A stretch of DNA of 64,000 nucleotides from an uncultured Eubacteriales bacterium (GTDB taxonomy: Bacteria > Bacillota > Clostridia > Lachnospirales > Lachnospiraceae), in assembly GCA_949294665.1 (NCBI GenBank), contig CASFID010000003.1, positions 1-64,000 of the forward strand, in the 5' to 3' direction. Both the position numbers and the translations under genes were made by a program. The notes below the pieces were generated by a model. That model saw only the letters and a list, made by a program, of their open reading frames with translations, was not told the origin of the DNA and did no database searches. Below are positions 1 to 6,325 of the stretch, piece after piece (within the stretch, counting starts at the first letter, position 1; each line of letters starts with the position of its first letter).

Positions 1-36
1 CCGCCGCCGGAACTCTTCCTCTGACATTCCTTTCAT
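1..36 (-). CDS. Partial CDS, start of a further early prophage gene
   Basis: Only the first twelve codons are present (Met-Lys-Gly-Met-Ser-Glu-Glu-Glu-Phe then three Arg), running off the left edge. An AGGAGGTG ribosome binding site at about 43-50 lies 6-7 bases before the ATG and immediately follows the stop of the 70-residue gene, so it continues the leftward operon. Function cannot be judged. Confidence 0.5.
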   Translation of the reverse strand, partial: MKGMSEEEFRRR

Positions 37-51
37 CTTCCTCACCTCCTC

Positions 52-264
52 TCAAATCACGCTCGGCAGCATCAGATAGATCGCCACCCACTGTACGATG
101 ATCACTACCGTCTCGATCCCGCTTAAGATCGCCCAGTTACGAATCGCGTGATCTCTCTTTTCCCTGATCGGCCGTGGATCCGTCTTTTCCGTCCGGGCCG
201 CCTCCGGCACTTCTATCACGGCCGGGAGCTGACGCCCGATCGGGATCACATTTAATTCTTCCAT
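52..264 (-). CDS. Small single-pass membrane protein, prophage early operon
   Basis: The 70-residue product has a hydrophilic, charged N-terminal half and one C-terminal hydrophobic segment (about residues 46-67, rich in Ile/Val/Trp), so it is predicted to be tail-anchored with its N-terminus in the cytoplasm. An AAGGAGG site precedes the ATG by about 7 bases. It lies 15 bp after the 83-residue HTH gene and before the next partial gene, in one leftward operon. I do not recognise the family; small proteins of this shape are common in phage early regions. Confidence 0.55.
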   Translation of the reverse strand: MEELNVIPIGRQLPAVIEVPEAARTEKTDPRPIREKRDHAIRNWAILSGIETVVIIVQWVAIYLMLPSVI

Positions 265-279
265 GCTTGTCCTCCTTTT

Positions 280-531
280 TTACATCGCTTCTCTCGCGAG
301 TCGTTCTTTCTCCTCGTCCGAAATTTGTAGAGCTTTGTACAGCCCTCTCAATTCCCGCAGAGTAAACTTAGCCGGATCGCGAATCTTTGCGTACAGTGTA
401 CTTTCCTTCATACCAGCTTTTCTGGCCACTTCTGCAACATTCGTTCGCCTGATCTCTATCTGGTTTTTGATGCTGCCGCGGAAAATGCAGTTCTGCTCTT
501 CTGAAATATTTCTCACCAGTGATCTTGGCAT
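280..531 (-). CDS. Small HTH DNA-binding protein (phage XRE-like)
   Basis: The 83-residue protein has a helix-turn-helix pattern at about residues 30-60 (VAEVARKAGMKESTLY, then a second helix and KFTLRELRGLYKALQ), the arrangement of phage Cro/CI-type and Tn-associated XRE proteins. The start was set at the ATG 7 bases after a strong AAGGAGGTGG site; an upstream in-frame ATG lacks one. The layout resembles the Cro-like protein at 2277-2501, so it may be a second small repressor or activator of the early operon. Its target is unknown. Confidence 0.6.
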   Translation of the reverse strand: MPRSLVRNISEEQNCIFRGSIKNQIEIRRTNVAEVARKAGMKESTLYAKIRDPAKFTLRELRGLYKALQISDEEKERLAREAM

Positions 532-593
532 CCTATACCACCTCCTTCTCCCTGATAAATGTCTCGAACTTAACGCCCAGTGCATTGCAGATA

Positions 594-622
594 TTGTCTT
601 TCTCTCGTAATTTTCCTATAAT
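594..622 (+). promoter_or_regulatory. Sigma-A promoter of the 675-1259 moron-like gene
   Basis: TTGTCT (594-599), a 17-bp spacer and a perfect TATAAT (617-622) lie about 50 bp upstream of the start codon. A small hairpin (GGTTG/CAACC, 631-646) sits in the leader. The promoter points against the leftward early operon, so the gene has its own transcription unit. Confidence 0.65.
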
Positions 623-674
623 TTCTGTACAGGTTGCCCCAACAACCGAGTACGAAAGAAAGGAGAAAAATGTT

Positions 675-1259
675 ATGGAATGTTCCTTAACTCCGTCTGA
701 CGTTATCAATATCATTAGCATTATTGCTTCTACGATTGTTAGTATTGTTGCCATCGTCATTTCCATGAAATCCCTGAAACAGGCTCGAATAACAAACGAG
801 CAAAACAACCGCATGCTTGAAGAATCTACCCGTCCTTACATTACTATCTATCTGGATGCTATTACTATCTGCGAACAGTCTAGTTTTTTCGTGTTAAAAA
901 ACTTCGGCCAGTCACCCGGCAGGATTGTTTTATTTGAGTTTGATCCTGTTTTAAAATCAATCGAGACAAGCCCTCAGCCCGGCAATCAACTGATTAATGA
1001 GCAGTATGACTTCGTTAATGGTCTTACTTTGGCGCCCGGCCAGTCAAAAATGATGCTGTGCAAAGTTACAGAGATTCCAAAGGACACTCTATCTTTTAAA
1101 ATCGGTTATACTGCTCTTGGCAAATATTACGAAGAGTCTGTCGAGCTTAATGTGAAAAACTATGCTCACATCCCTGTTACACGTCCGGGATCACACATCC
1201 GTCCGGGATATGAGCGTCAGGTTCATTCTCTACGAGAGATGATTGATCGGCTCGTATAA
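675..1259 (+). CDS. Membrane-anchored protein of unknown function, moron-like
   Basis: The 194-residue product has one N-terminal transmembrane helix (about residues 9-31), a short charged linker, then a soluble domain beginning with the RPYITIYL stretch and a KNFGQSPGRIVLFEF segment. This beta-rich pattern recurs in many uncharacterised single-TM bacterial proteins. The ATG at 675 follows an AAGGAG site by about 10 bases. The gene runs opposite to the surrounding small genes, has its own promoter, and its 3' end overlaps the convergent 1177-1482 gene by 83 bp. Such inserted, independently transcribed prophage genes often give the lysogen a trait such as superinfection exclusion; that role is inference from layout only. 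Confidence 0.6.
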   Translation: MECSLTPSDVINIISIIASTIVSIVAIVISMKSLKQARITNEQNNRMLEESTRPYITIYLDAITICEQSSFFVLKNFGQSPGRIVLFEFDPVLKSIETSPQPGNQLINEQYDFVNGLTLAPGQSKMMLCKVTEIPKDTLSFKIGYTALGKYYEESVELNVKNYAHIPVTRPGSHIRPGYERQVHSLREMIDRLV

Positions 1260-1482
1260 TTACCCCGTCCACGTTCCTATCTCCGAGAATAGGTTCTTTA
1301 TCAAGGGCTTTTAACGCATCTTCTAATATTTGCTTTGCAGTCATAATGGTTATCTTCTGTTTTGTGAGGATAACCATTATTTCTTCTATGATTTGGTTCA
1401 CCTCCGCTCCCGTTAGTTCATACTGGTTGTAAAGCCAATTCTCTGGCACATGCTTTGGTGCGGATTTCTTTGTATCTTCCAC
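1177..1482 (-). CDS. Small hypothetical protein, prophage early operon (GTG start)
   Basis: The 101-residue acidic protein has an amphipathic helical first half (about residues 20-65) that looks like a small helical bundle, and a polar tail. It starts at GTG directly after the TGA of the 53-residue gene; its AAGGAGGTGG site lies inside the last codons of that gene, so the two are translationally coupled. Its 3' end overlaps the opposite gene 675-1259. No domain was recognised. Confidence 0.5.
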   Translation of the reverse strand: MEDTKKSAPKHVPENWLYNQYELTGAEVNQIIEEIMVILTKQKITIMTAKQILEDALKALDKEPILGDRNVDGVIIRADQSSLVENEPDAHIPDGCVIPDV

Positions 1483-1644
1483 TCACACCACCTCCTTCTC
1501 TGTTTCCTGCTCCCGCTTCTTCTGCTCTGCTGTCTTGAAAGCGATCCCCTCCCCGAACGGCAGGAGTTTTTCTCTTTCGAGTTCTGTCATATCAGGGAGT
1601 ATCTTTTCAAATGTCTTAAGAATCTTCTTCTCTTTTTCGCTCAT
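1483..1644 (-). CDS. 53-residue helical prophage protein
   Basis: This short ORF encodes a highly charged, Lys/Glu-rich peptide with a helical pattern (starts MSEKEKKILKTFEKILP; contains ELEREKLLPFGEGIAFK). Peptides of this style often sit next to XRE repressors in clostridial mobile elements. An AGGGGGTGAT site lies about 7 bases before the ATG, and the stop abuts the GTG of the next gene. Function is unknown; the charge pattern suggests a coiled-coil partner of a regulator. Confidence 0.6.
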   Translation of the reverse strand: MSEKEKKILKTFEKILPDMTELEREKLLPFGEGIAFKTAEQKKREQETEKEVV

Positions 1645-1648
1645 TCTG

Positions 1649-1677
1649 TTATCACCCCCTCTAAAATCTGATATACT
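1649..1677 (+). promoter_or_regulatory. Sigma-A promoter of the 1706-2143 moron-like gene
   Basis: TTATCA (1649-1654), a 17-bp spacer and TATACT (1672-1677) lie 28 bp before the start codon, opposite to the flanking early genes. Confidence 0.55.
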
Positions 1678-1705
1678 ATCCTTAAAAAAGAAAGGAATGA
1701 TTATT

Positions 1706-2143
1706 ATGCAACCTATGGATTGGAGCGCATCTGTAGCTTGGATTGCTTTCGCGGTTTCATTTTCAACTGCAATTATTACCCCCGCTGTAACCCAAGTTCT
1801 CTCTAATCGTCATCAACGTAGTTTGAAGGAGCTTGAGCTGAAAAACCTTAAGGAACAAAACTATTTTTCTTGTTGCAAATCTGCTTACGAAGATTTTGTT
1901 AATCAGGCATCATCTCAGCTATTTTCCATCGGTGGCAATCGAATTGATTATGAGCGATCATATCAAAAACTTTTCCTGTATGTTCCACCGGAGCATTGGC
2001 CCGCTCTCAAGAGACTTAATTCGGATATTTTGTCCCGTCCCTCGAAGTATGAAAATTGCCAATCGTTTGATAAGGTCATAGAAATATTGGGCGCGTTACT
2101 GCAAGAACAGCAAACCAGAATCCAAACAAAAGCGTCAAAATAG
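1706..2143 (+). CDS. Single-TM protein with cytoplasmic helical domain, moron-like
   Basis: The 145-residue protein has an N-terminal transmembrane helix (about residues 7-29) followed by a basic/charged coiled stretch (SLKELELKNLKEQ) and a mostly helical soluble region. ATG 1706 was chosen because the AAAGG motif at 1691-1695 is about 10 bases away; the in-frame ATG at 1697 is too close. It has its own promoter and runs against the early operon, as the 675-1259 gene does, and overlaps the small ORF 2076-2243. The family was not recognised. A helical body behind one TM anchor fits a membrane-tethered sensor or exclusion factor, but nothing catalytic is visible. Confidence 0.6.
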   Translation: MQPMDWSASVAWIAFAVSFSTAIITPAVTQVLSNRHQRSLKELELKNLKEQNYFSCCKSAYEDFVNQASSQLFSIGGNRIDYERSYQKLFLYVPPEHWPALKRLNSDILSRPSKYENCQSFDKVIEILGALLQEQQTRIQTKASK

Positions 2144-2243
2144 CTGTTGCAGCTTTAGATACTTTTAATTCCCCGTATACATATACCATTCCGCACATGC
2201 CAATAATCCCAATATATACGGGTATGATGTTTAATGGGTTCAC
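2076..2243 (-). CDS. Possible 55-residue two-TM membrane peptide (GTG start)
   Basis: This ORF starts at GTG 5 bases after an AGGTGA site. It encodes two hydrophobic segments (about residues 5-23 and 33-52) separated by the short polar turn GELKVSKAA, a convincing small two-helix membrane protein. It overlaps the 3' end of the opposite gene by 68 bp and lies just downstream of the Cro-like gene on the same strand. Size and fold would suit a holin-like or exclusion peptide; this is inference. Confidence 0.4.
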   Translation of the reverse strand: MNPLNIIPVYIGIIGMCGMVYVYGELKVSKAATAILTLLFGFWFAVLAVTRPIFL

Positions 2244-2276
2244 CTTGTCTCACCTCGCTTTAACTATATTTGATAT

Positions 2277-2501
2277 TTATAGTGAATTTAATTCACTATT
2301 TTCTGCAAAAAAAATTCTATCGCGCTGTTCTCTGGAAAGCCTCAAAGTCTTAACAATAGCGCATATTTCCGATAGTTTAAAATCTCCCGTTTTCATGCGA
2401 TTGTACAAGGTTTCCCTGAGTATTCCAGACTTTTCAGCTACTGCTGTAACAGTCATTCCAGAATCATTTATGCACTTTTTTAAAGCTTCAATATCTGTCA
2501 T
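2277..2501 (-). CDS. Cro-like XRE-family repressor
   Basis: The 74-residue protein is a bare helix-turn-helix domain (MTVTAVAEKSGILRETLYNRM at about residues 16-36 is the core) typical of phage Cro. The start was placed at the ATG 6 bases after AAAGGAGG. It is divergent from the S24 repressor gene and transcribed from a strong promoter within the shared switch region. It is expected to bind the TTCAC/GTGAA sites seen there and start the leftward early operon. Its last codons contain a palindrome with the same half-sites. Confidence 0.75.
   Translation of the reverse strand: MTDIEALKKCINDSGMTVTAVAEKSGILRETLYNRMKTGDFKLSEICAIVKTLRLSREQRDRIFFAENSELNSL
2281..2297. promoter_or_regulatory. Candidate repressor operator at the 3' end of the Cro-like gene
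   Basis: AGTGAAT-TTA-ATTCACT is a perfect 7+3+7 palindrome inside the final codons of the Cro-like gene. Its half-site ATTCAC/GTGAAT also occurs, more widely spaced, over the Cro promoter, so it may be a distal operator of the same repressor. Confidence 0.45.
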
Positions 2502-2525
2502 TTTGCGCCTCCTTTGTTGATTTAT

Positions 2526-2558
2526 ATTCACTATATCATTTGTGTGAATGATTGTCAA
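2526..2558 (-). promoter_or_regulatory. Cro promoter overlapped by a repressor-type inverted repeat
   Basis: On the minus strand TTGACA (2553-2558), 17 bp and TATAGT (2530-2535) form a near-consensus promoter for the Cro-like gene. Inverted half-sites ATTCAC (2526-2531) and GTGAAT (2544-2549) overlap its -10 and spacer, and a further TTCAC half-site lies at about 2587-2591 toward the repressor gene. This is the expected genetic switch of the element. Confidence 0.65.
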
Positions 2559-2630
2559 CGTTTTTTAATAATTTTGTTGATTTTCTTTCACACTCATGAT
2601 ACCATATAAATATGGAAGGTGGTGGGTATA

Positions 2631-3251
2631 TTGTTAAAGTTATATTCAAACATTAAGCGTTTGCGAGAAGAACGCGGCTTATCGCAGGATGCTCTTGCAA
2701 AGCTCACTGGATATACAGATCGTTCATCAATCACAAAAATAGAGAAAGGTCTTGTTGATTTGCAGCAATCCAAAATAGAACTTTTTGCAAAAGCTCTTGG
2801 TACTACTGCAAAAGATCTCGTTGGATGGGATGATACGAATGAATCACAGCATCATAAAGGCGTGGTTATCAACGTCTACGGCCGTGTTGCTGCCGGTATC
2901 CCATTGGAGATGATCGAGGATATTATAGATACAGAAGAGATTCCGGAAGAGATGGCAAAGACCGGTGAATTCTTCGGTCTCCAGATCCACGGCGACAGTA
3001 TGGAGCCTAAAATGTCGGATGGCGACGTGGTCATCGTCCGCAAACAAAATGATGCTGAGTCTGGCGAGACCGTAATTGCAACCGTAAACGGTACGGATGC
3101 CACTTGCAAACGCCTAAAGAAGTACACAGATGGCATAGCTCTTATCGCAACTAATCCGGCATATGAGCCAATGTATTTTTCAAACAAAGAAATAGAAAGT
3201 AAACCGGTGCGTATCATCGGACGTGTTATGGAGTTAAGGGCTAAATTTTAG
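2631..3251 (+). CDS. CI/LexA-type repressor: XRE HTH plus S24 autopeptidase (TTG start)
   Basis: The product has an N-terminal XRE helix-turn-helix (about residues 5-60) and a C-terminal S24 peptidase fold. Visible features are an Ala88-Gly89 cleavage site in GRVAAGIP, nucleophile Ser123 in HGDSMEP and general-base Lys160, so RecA-stimulated self-cleavage and SOS induction are expected. TTG 2631 was chosen as start because GGAAGGTGG at 2613-2621 is correctly spaced for it; the longer GTG start at 2619 has no site. It is divergent from the Cro-like gene and heads the rightward lysogeny operon. Confidence 0.85.
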   Translation: MLKLYSNIKRLREERGLSQDALAKLTGYTDRSSITKIEKGLVDLQQSKIELFAKALGTTAKDLVGWDDTNESQHHKGVVINVYGRVAAGIPLEMIEDIIDTEEIPEEMAKTGEFFGLQIHGDSMEPKMSDGDVVIVRKQNDAESGETVIATVNGTDATCKRLKKYTDGIALIATNPAYEPMYFSNKEIESKPVRIIGRVMELRAKF

Positions 3252-3314
3252 ATATAAGCGCGTAAGCGATTATATAATGTGGTGTTTCCGGGTAAAGAAA
3301 GAGAGGGATTGATT

Positions 3315-3527
3315 ATGAAGTGTCCAAAATGTGGAAGTGAAAATATTCAAGTTCAAGCTGTGTCTGAGATGAAGAGCAGGGGATGTTTCACTGTACTGCT
3401 TTATATTATATTGTTATGCATACCTGTTATCGGTTGGATCGCACTATTCATGTTGCTGAAAGGCAGAAAATCTAAAACAGTAACATACGCCGTTTGCCAG
3501 AACTGCGGAAATCGTTGGAAAGCGTAG
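3315..3527 (+). CDS. Zinc-ribbon small membrane protein
   Basis: The 70-residue protein has an N-terminal CPKCG and a C-terminal CQNCGNRW, a split zinc ribbon, flanking one hydrophobic segment (about residues 23-46). It resembles the many short LITAF-like or zinc-ribbon/TM proteins of Bacillota. A GAGGG site precedes the ATG. It is encoded between the lysogenic repressor and the Abi gene on the same strand, so it may be expressed in the lysogen. Function is unknown. Confidence 0.65.
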   Translation: MKCPKCGSENIQVQAVSEMKSRGCFTVLLYIILLCIPVIGWIALFMLLKGRKSKTVTYAVCQNCGNRWKA

Positions 3528-3599
3528 ATAGATATAAGAAAACCGCCCCCGGTGCTCCCAAAGCTCCGGGGCATCCACAAAAGGAAGAAGGTGCGTTTT

Positions 3600-4604
3600 A
3601 TGTCTGATGACAAATTCTTTTTAACATATAATCAGCAAATGAGGAAACTTAGAAATGATAAAGGTATTTTATGCAATGGTTCTGCTCATAAAAAAATATT
3701 AGTTCGCGCTGGATATTTCAACATTGTAAACGGATATAAAACACCTTTTATTAGCGGACAAGATGATACCGGAAATCATTCTTACATAACAGGAACATCT
3801 ATAAATCAACTACAATCTGTGAAGAGTTTTGATGAACACTTACGCTCTTTTTTGTTACGATACATCACTCAGGTCGAAGAAGAAACTCGTACATTAACCG
3901 GCTACCAATTTGACAAGTGTAATGATAATGGAGCAATCCCCTGGTATGATACAAATGCTTATTCGCCAAATAAATCTTTGCAAGAAAAGATGTCTGTTAT
4001 CTCCAAAGCCTATGACGAATTAAGTAAAAGCCAACTTGATTATGTAAAATTTTATATGAATAACCATAAGCAAATTCCGACTTGGATAATGATAAAAGTG
4101 GTTAATTTTTCAACATTCATAGATATTATACGTGTCGGTAAAACAGATATCTCGCATTCGTTATGCAATTTATATGGTCTGCAAGACTTTGACGGACACA
4201 AAAATGTAAAGCTGTTAATTGGAAGTCTTCACTGGATGCGGAAAATCAGAAATTCCTGTGCACACAACGAACGTATCTATTGTTTAACAAGAAATCAAGA
4301 TCCACGGAGGCATACCGGGAGAATTTTAGAAAAATATTTCCGTTCACTATCCCGTGGGTATTCACGAGATTTGGATCAAAAAATATTTGACTTAATAGTA
4401 TATTTTAAATATTATCTTCCCATAAGTGAGTATAAGCAGTTTATTTCTGAATTAAAAGCAATGATAACGGAACTGCAATCTCGAATACACCCTCATGCAT
4501 TTGAATATATTCGCGGGCAAATGGGAATAAAGAATCTCGATGATTTAGATGCTTTAGTTAATCTCCCAAAAGATGATATCGAATACAATAAATTTGATAA
4601 ATAG
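3600..4604 (+). CDS. Abi-family (AbiD/AbiF-like) abortive infection protein with HEPN motif
   Basis: The 334-residue product matches the Abi_2 layout: an N-terminal helical region with the KILVRAGYFNIVNGYKTPF block and a C-terminal core with RNSCAHNERIY. The last gives an R-x4-H motif, the signature of HEPN ribonucleases. Members abort phage infection, probably by RNA cleavage. The start follows an AAGGAAGAAGG site. The gene is distinctly AT-rich and sits in the prophage lysogeny arm next to the integrase, a usual site for defence cargo. Family assignment is firm; activity and trigger are inferred. Confidence 0.85.
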   Translation: MSDDKFFLTYNQQMRKLRNDKGILCNGSAHKKILVRAGYFNIVNGYKTPFISGQDDTGNHSYITGTSINQLQSVKSFDEHLRSFLLRYITQVEEETRTLTGYQFDKCNDNGAIPWYDTNAYSPNKSLQEKMSVISKAYDELSKSQLDYVKFYMNNHKQIPTWIMIKVVNFSTFIDIIRVGKTDISHSLCNLYGLQDFDGHKNVKLLIGSLHWMRKIRNSCAHNERIYCLTRNQDPRRHTGRILEKYFRSLSRGYSRDLDQKIFDLIVYFKYYLPISEYKQFISELKAMITELQSRIHPHAFEYIRGQMGIKNLDDLDALVNLPKDDIEYNKFDK

Positions 4605-4963
4605 CACTATTTAACTCAAAATAAACGCAAATAGTAACAAATACGCGAAAAAAAATCATTAAAATGCAAAAAAAAACCTGTTTTAAACATTGTAATAATT
4701 TTATAAGTGTAGTAGTATACTTGTACAGAGAAAACCATATTGATTATGGTTGAAAGGCACTCGTGCAAGTCATGTACGGGTGTCTTTTACTATATAGTAC
4801 CAAAAACCGCCCGGTACTGCTAATACCGAACGGCTTAATACATACCCGAAGATATGCATATCTGTGACAGGAATATTGTATCATCTTCGGAGCAGCCACA
4901 CAATCCAGAACATCCGTTCAGAGTCTGGCTGTTATTTTTATACCATAAAGGAGATGATAAACC
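4605..4963. other. Gene-free interval between Abi and integrase genes
   Basis: No credible ORF. The left part is very A/T-rich (about 4605-4740) and may hold the integrase promoter or integrase arm sites; a TATACT occurs near 4717 but without a well-spaced -35. A terminator (4756-4788) and a second hairpin (CGGTA 4812-4816 / TACCG 4824-4828) follow. The AACCGCCC-plus-hairpin context of the second also occurs at about 3541-3566 before the Abi gene. Confidence 0.5.
4756..4788 (+). terminator. Rho-independent terminator upstream of the integrase
   Basis: An 11-bp stem (4756-4766 with 4774-4784, several G-U pairs) with a 7-nt loop is followed by TTTT. It lies after the Abi gene and separates it from the integrase. 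Confidence 0.6.
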
Positions 4964-6073
4964 ATGCCAACAGCAAGAAAACTCCCTTCTGGTTCATGGC
5001 GGTGCCTGGTATTCAGCCACAACGAGCCTGTTTTTGACAAGAAGGGCCGGCCGGTCATTGATCCGAAAACCGGAAAACAAAAGGAAAAGCGTATTTACGA
5101 ATCATTCACCTGTGACGATCCAGGACGATCCGGCAAACGCACTGCAGAAGCAATGGCCGCACAGTTCGCGGCAACACGGGAAAAAAGAAATCTCCCTGCA
5201 TCACACCTCACCTTTGGAGAAGCGCTTGACAGATACATAGAAGAACGCAGCCAGATTCTTTCCCCGGCAAGCATTCGGAAATACCGAAGTATGCAGCGCA
5301 ACTGCATGAAGCCGCTGGAGAACTATCGGATGCGCGAAATCACTCAGGACATCATTCAGGCTGAGATCAATGCAGCAGCTCTCAGATTGTCGCCTAAAAC
5401 GATCCGGGATATGAACGGGCTGATCACGGCCGTAATGAACCGTTATTGCCCTGATATTCGTCTGCAGGTTGTCCTGCCGAAGAAACTCCACTCAGACATC
5501 TATGTGCCGACAGAAAAGGAGATCAAACGACTCCTGCAGGAAATATCGGGAACCATCATGGAGGTTCCTGTTCTTCTGGCTGCATTCGGGGCTATGCGCC
5601 GCGGGGAAATCTGTGCACTGGATAAGGAAACCGATTTAACCGGAAATACATTCCATATTTCTCGGACAATGGTGCTCAACGATAAATCAGAGTGGATCGT
5701 AAAGGCTCCGAAGTCATATGCCGGAGATCGGTATGTAACTGTACCTGGCTTTGCAGCAGACAAATTCCGGGCGCTTCCCGGCAATACTGTAGGGCTGACT
5801 CCAAATGATATTACAAACCGGTTCAAAACAGTCCTGAAGCGCGCCGGACTCCCTCATTTCCGCTTTCATGACCTGCGGCACTATAACGCCTCAATCCAGC
5901 ACGCCCTGGGTATTCCTGATGCGTATATCATGCAGTCAGGCGGATGGGGAAATGATTCTGTCTTGAAAGAAGTATACCGGCACGCTCTTCCTGAGGTTCA
6001 GAAAAAGATGGAGAATAAAGCGCTGAAATACTTTGAAAAGATGCAACACGAAATGCAACACGAAACGCTTTAA
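4964..6073 (+). CDS. Tyrosine site-specific recombinase (phage integrase)
   Basis: The 369-residue protein has an arm-DNA-binding N-terminus (about 1-65), a SAM-like core-binding domain (about 80-165) and a catalytic domain. The visible catalytic set is Arg212 (AMRRGE), Lys250, His302 and Arg305 (FHDLRH), Trp328 in the usual His/Trp position (SGGWGN) and nucleophile Tyr338 (EVYRH). An AAAGGAG site lies about 11 bases before the ATG. The gene ends 34 bp before the tRNA-Leu fragment, the standard int-att arrangement, so this enzyme very likely inserted the element into a tRNA-Leu 3' end. Confidence 0.92.
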   Translation: MPTARKLPSGSWRCLVFSHNEPVFDKKGRPVIDPKTGKQKEKRIYESFTCDDPGRSGKRTAEAMAAQFAATREKRNLPASHLTFGEALDRYIEERSQILSPASIRKYRSMQRNCMKPLENYRMREITQDIIQAEINAAALRLSPKTIRDMNGLITAVMNRYCPDIRLQVVLPKKLHSDIYVPTEKEIKRLLQEISGTIMEVPVLLAAFGAMRRGEICALDKETDLTGNTFHISRTMVLNDKSEWIVKAPKSYAGDRYVTVPGFAADKFRALPGNTVGLTPNDITNRFKTVLKRAGLPHFRFHDLRHYNASIQHALGIPDAYIMQSGGWGNDSVLKEVYRHALPEVQKKMENKALKYFEKMQHEMQHETL

Positions 6074-6107
6074 CCGTTGTAAATACGGGATTTATACTGG
6101 AATTTTT

Positions 6108-6132
6108 GAGAGTTCAAGTCTCTTCTTCCGCA
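6108..6132 (+). repeat. Attachment site scar: 3' end of a tRNA-Leu gene
   Basis: GAGAG TTCAAGT CTCTT (6108-6124) forms a T-arm and CTTCCGC plus A (6125-6132) is a 3' acceptor strand whose mate would be GCGGAAG, but no 5' half is present. This is the tRNA fragment left at one end of an element integrated into a tRNA gene. The isotype Leu is judged from the acceptor sequence and is less certain than the fragment itself. Confidence 0.75.
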
Positions 6133-6145
6133 TTAGATGAAGGTC

Positions 6146-6181
6146 AGAGAATCCTTTAGCGATGAAGGATTCTCTGTTTTT
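6146..6181 (+). terminator. Terminator downstream of the tRNA-Leu fragment
   Basis: AGAGAATCCTT (6146-6156) and AAGGATTCTCT (6165-6175) form a perfect 11-bp stem with an 8-nt loop, followed by GTTTTT. It is probably the original tRNA-Leu terminator, now following the integrase. Confidence 0.8.
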
Positions 6182-6185
6182 ATAT

Positions 6186-6213
6186 TTGCATTTTTACTGT
6201 GAAGTGCTATAAT
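6186..6213 (+). promoter_or_regulatory. Promoter of tRNA-Val
   Basis: TTGCAT (6186-6191), a 16-bp spacer and TATAAT (6208-6213) preceded by TG lie 9 bp before the tRNA. Confidence 0.7.
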
Positions 6214-6222
6214 ATTGGATAT

Positions 6223-6296
6223 GGAAGCATAGCTCAGCTGGGATGAGCGTTCGCCTCACACGCGAGAGGTCACGGGTTCGAGCCCCGTTGCTTCCA
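6223..6296 (+). tRNA. tRNA-Val (CAC)
   Basis: Full cloverleaf: acceptor GGAAGCA/TGCTTCC, D-stem GCTC/GAGC, anticodon stem TTCGC/GCGAG with loop CTCACAC (anticodon CAC), T-arm ACGGG TTCGAGC CCCGT, discriminator A. CCA is not encoded. Confidence 0.95.
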
Positions 6297-6325
6297 TTTT
6301 TCGTGTACGGATCTATCTGCTTCCT

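Larger units (their letters stand above)
1..6132. mobile_element. Right end of an integrated prophage-like element
   Basis: The segment carries a phage-type lysogeny module: divergent Cro-like and S24 repressor genes around a shared control region, a leftward string of very small tightly packed genes, an Abi gene and a tyrosine integrase. It ends at a 3' tRNA-Leu fragment, the normal scar of tRNA-targeted integration. Several genes (Abi, repressor, small membrane proteins) are visibly more AT-rich than the chromosome to the right. The left boundary, structural genes and intact tRNA lie outside the window, so phage, satellite and ICE cannot be separated; the gene order favours a temperate phage. 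Confidence 0.8.

Noticed and set aside
533-814. Minus-strand ORF of 93 codons upstream of the 83-residue HTH gene
   Set aside because: It is antisense to the promoter and 5' half of the better supported gene 675-1259 and has no ribosome site. Its last 30 codons look protein-like and overlap the HTH gene's ribosome site, so a short remnant cannot be excluded.
3541-3566. GC-rich hairpin before the Abi gene as a terminator
   Set aside because: The stem is followed by CATCCAC with no T run and lies close to the Abi ribosome site; no clear termination function.
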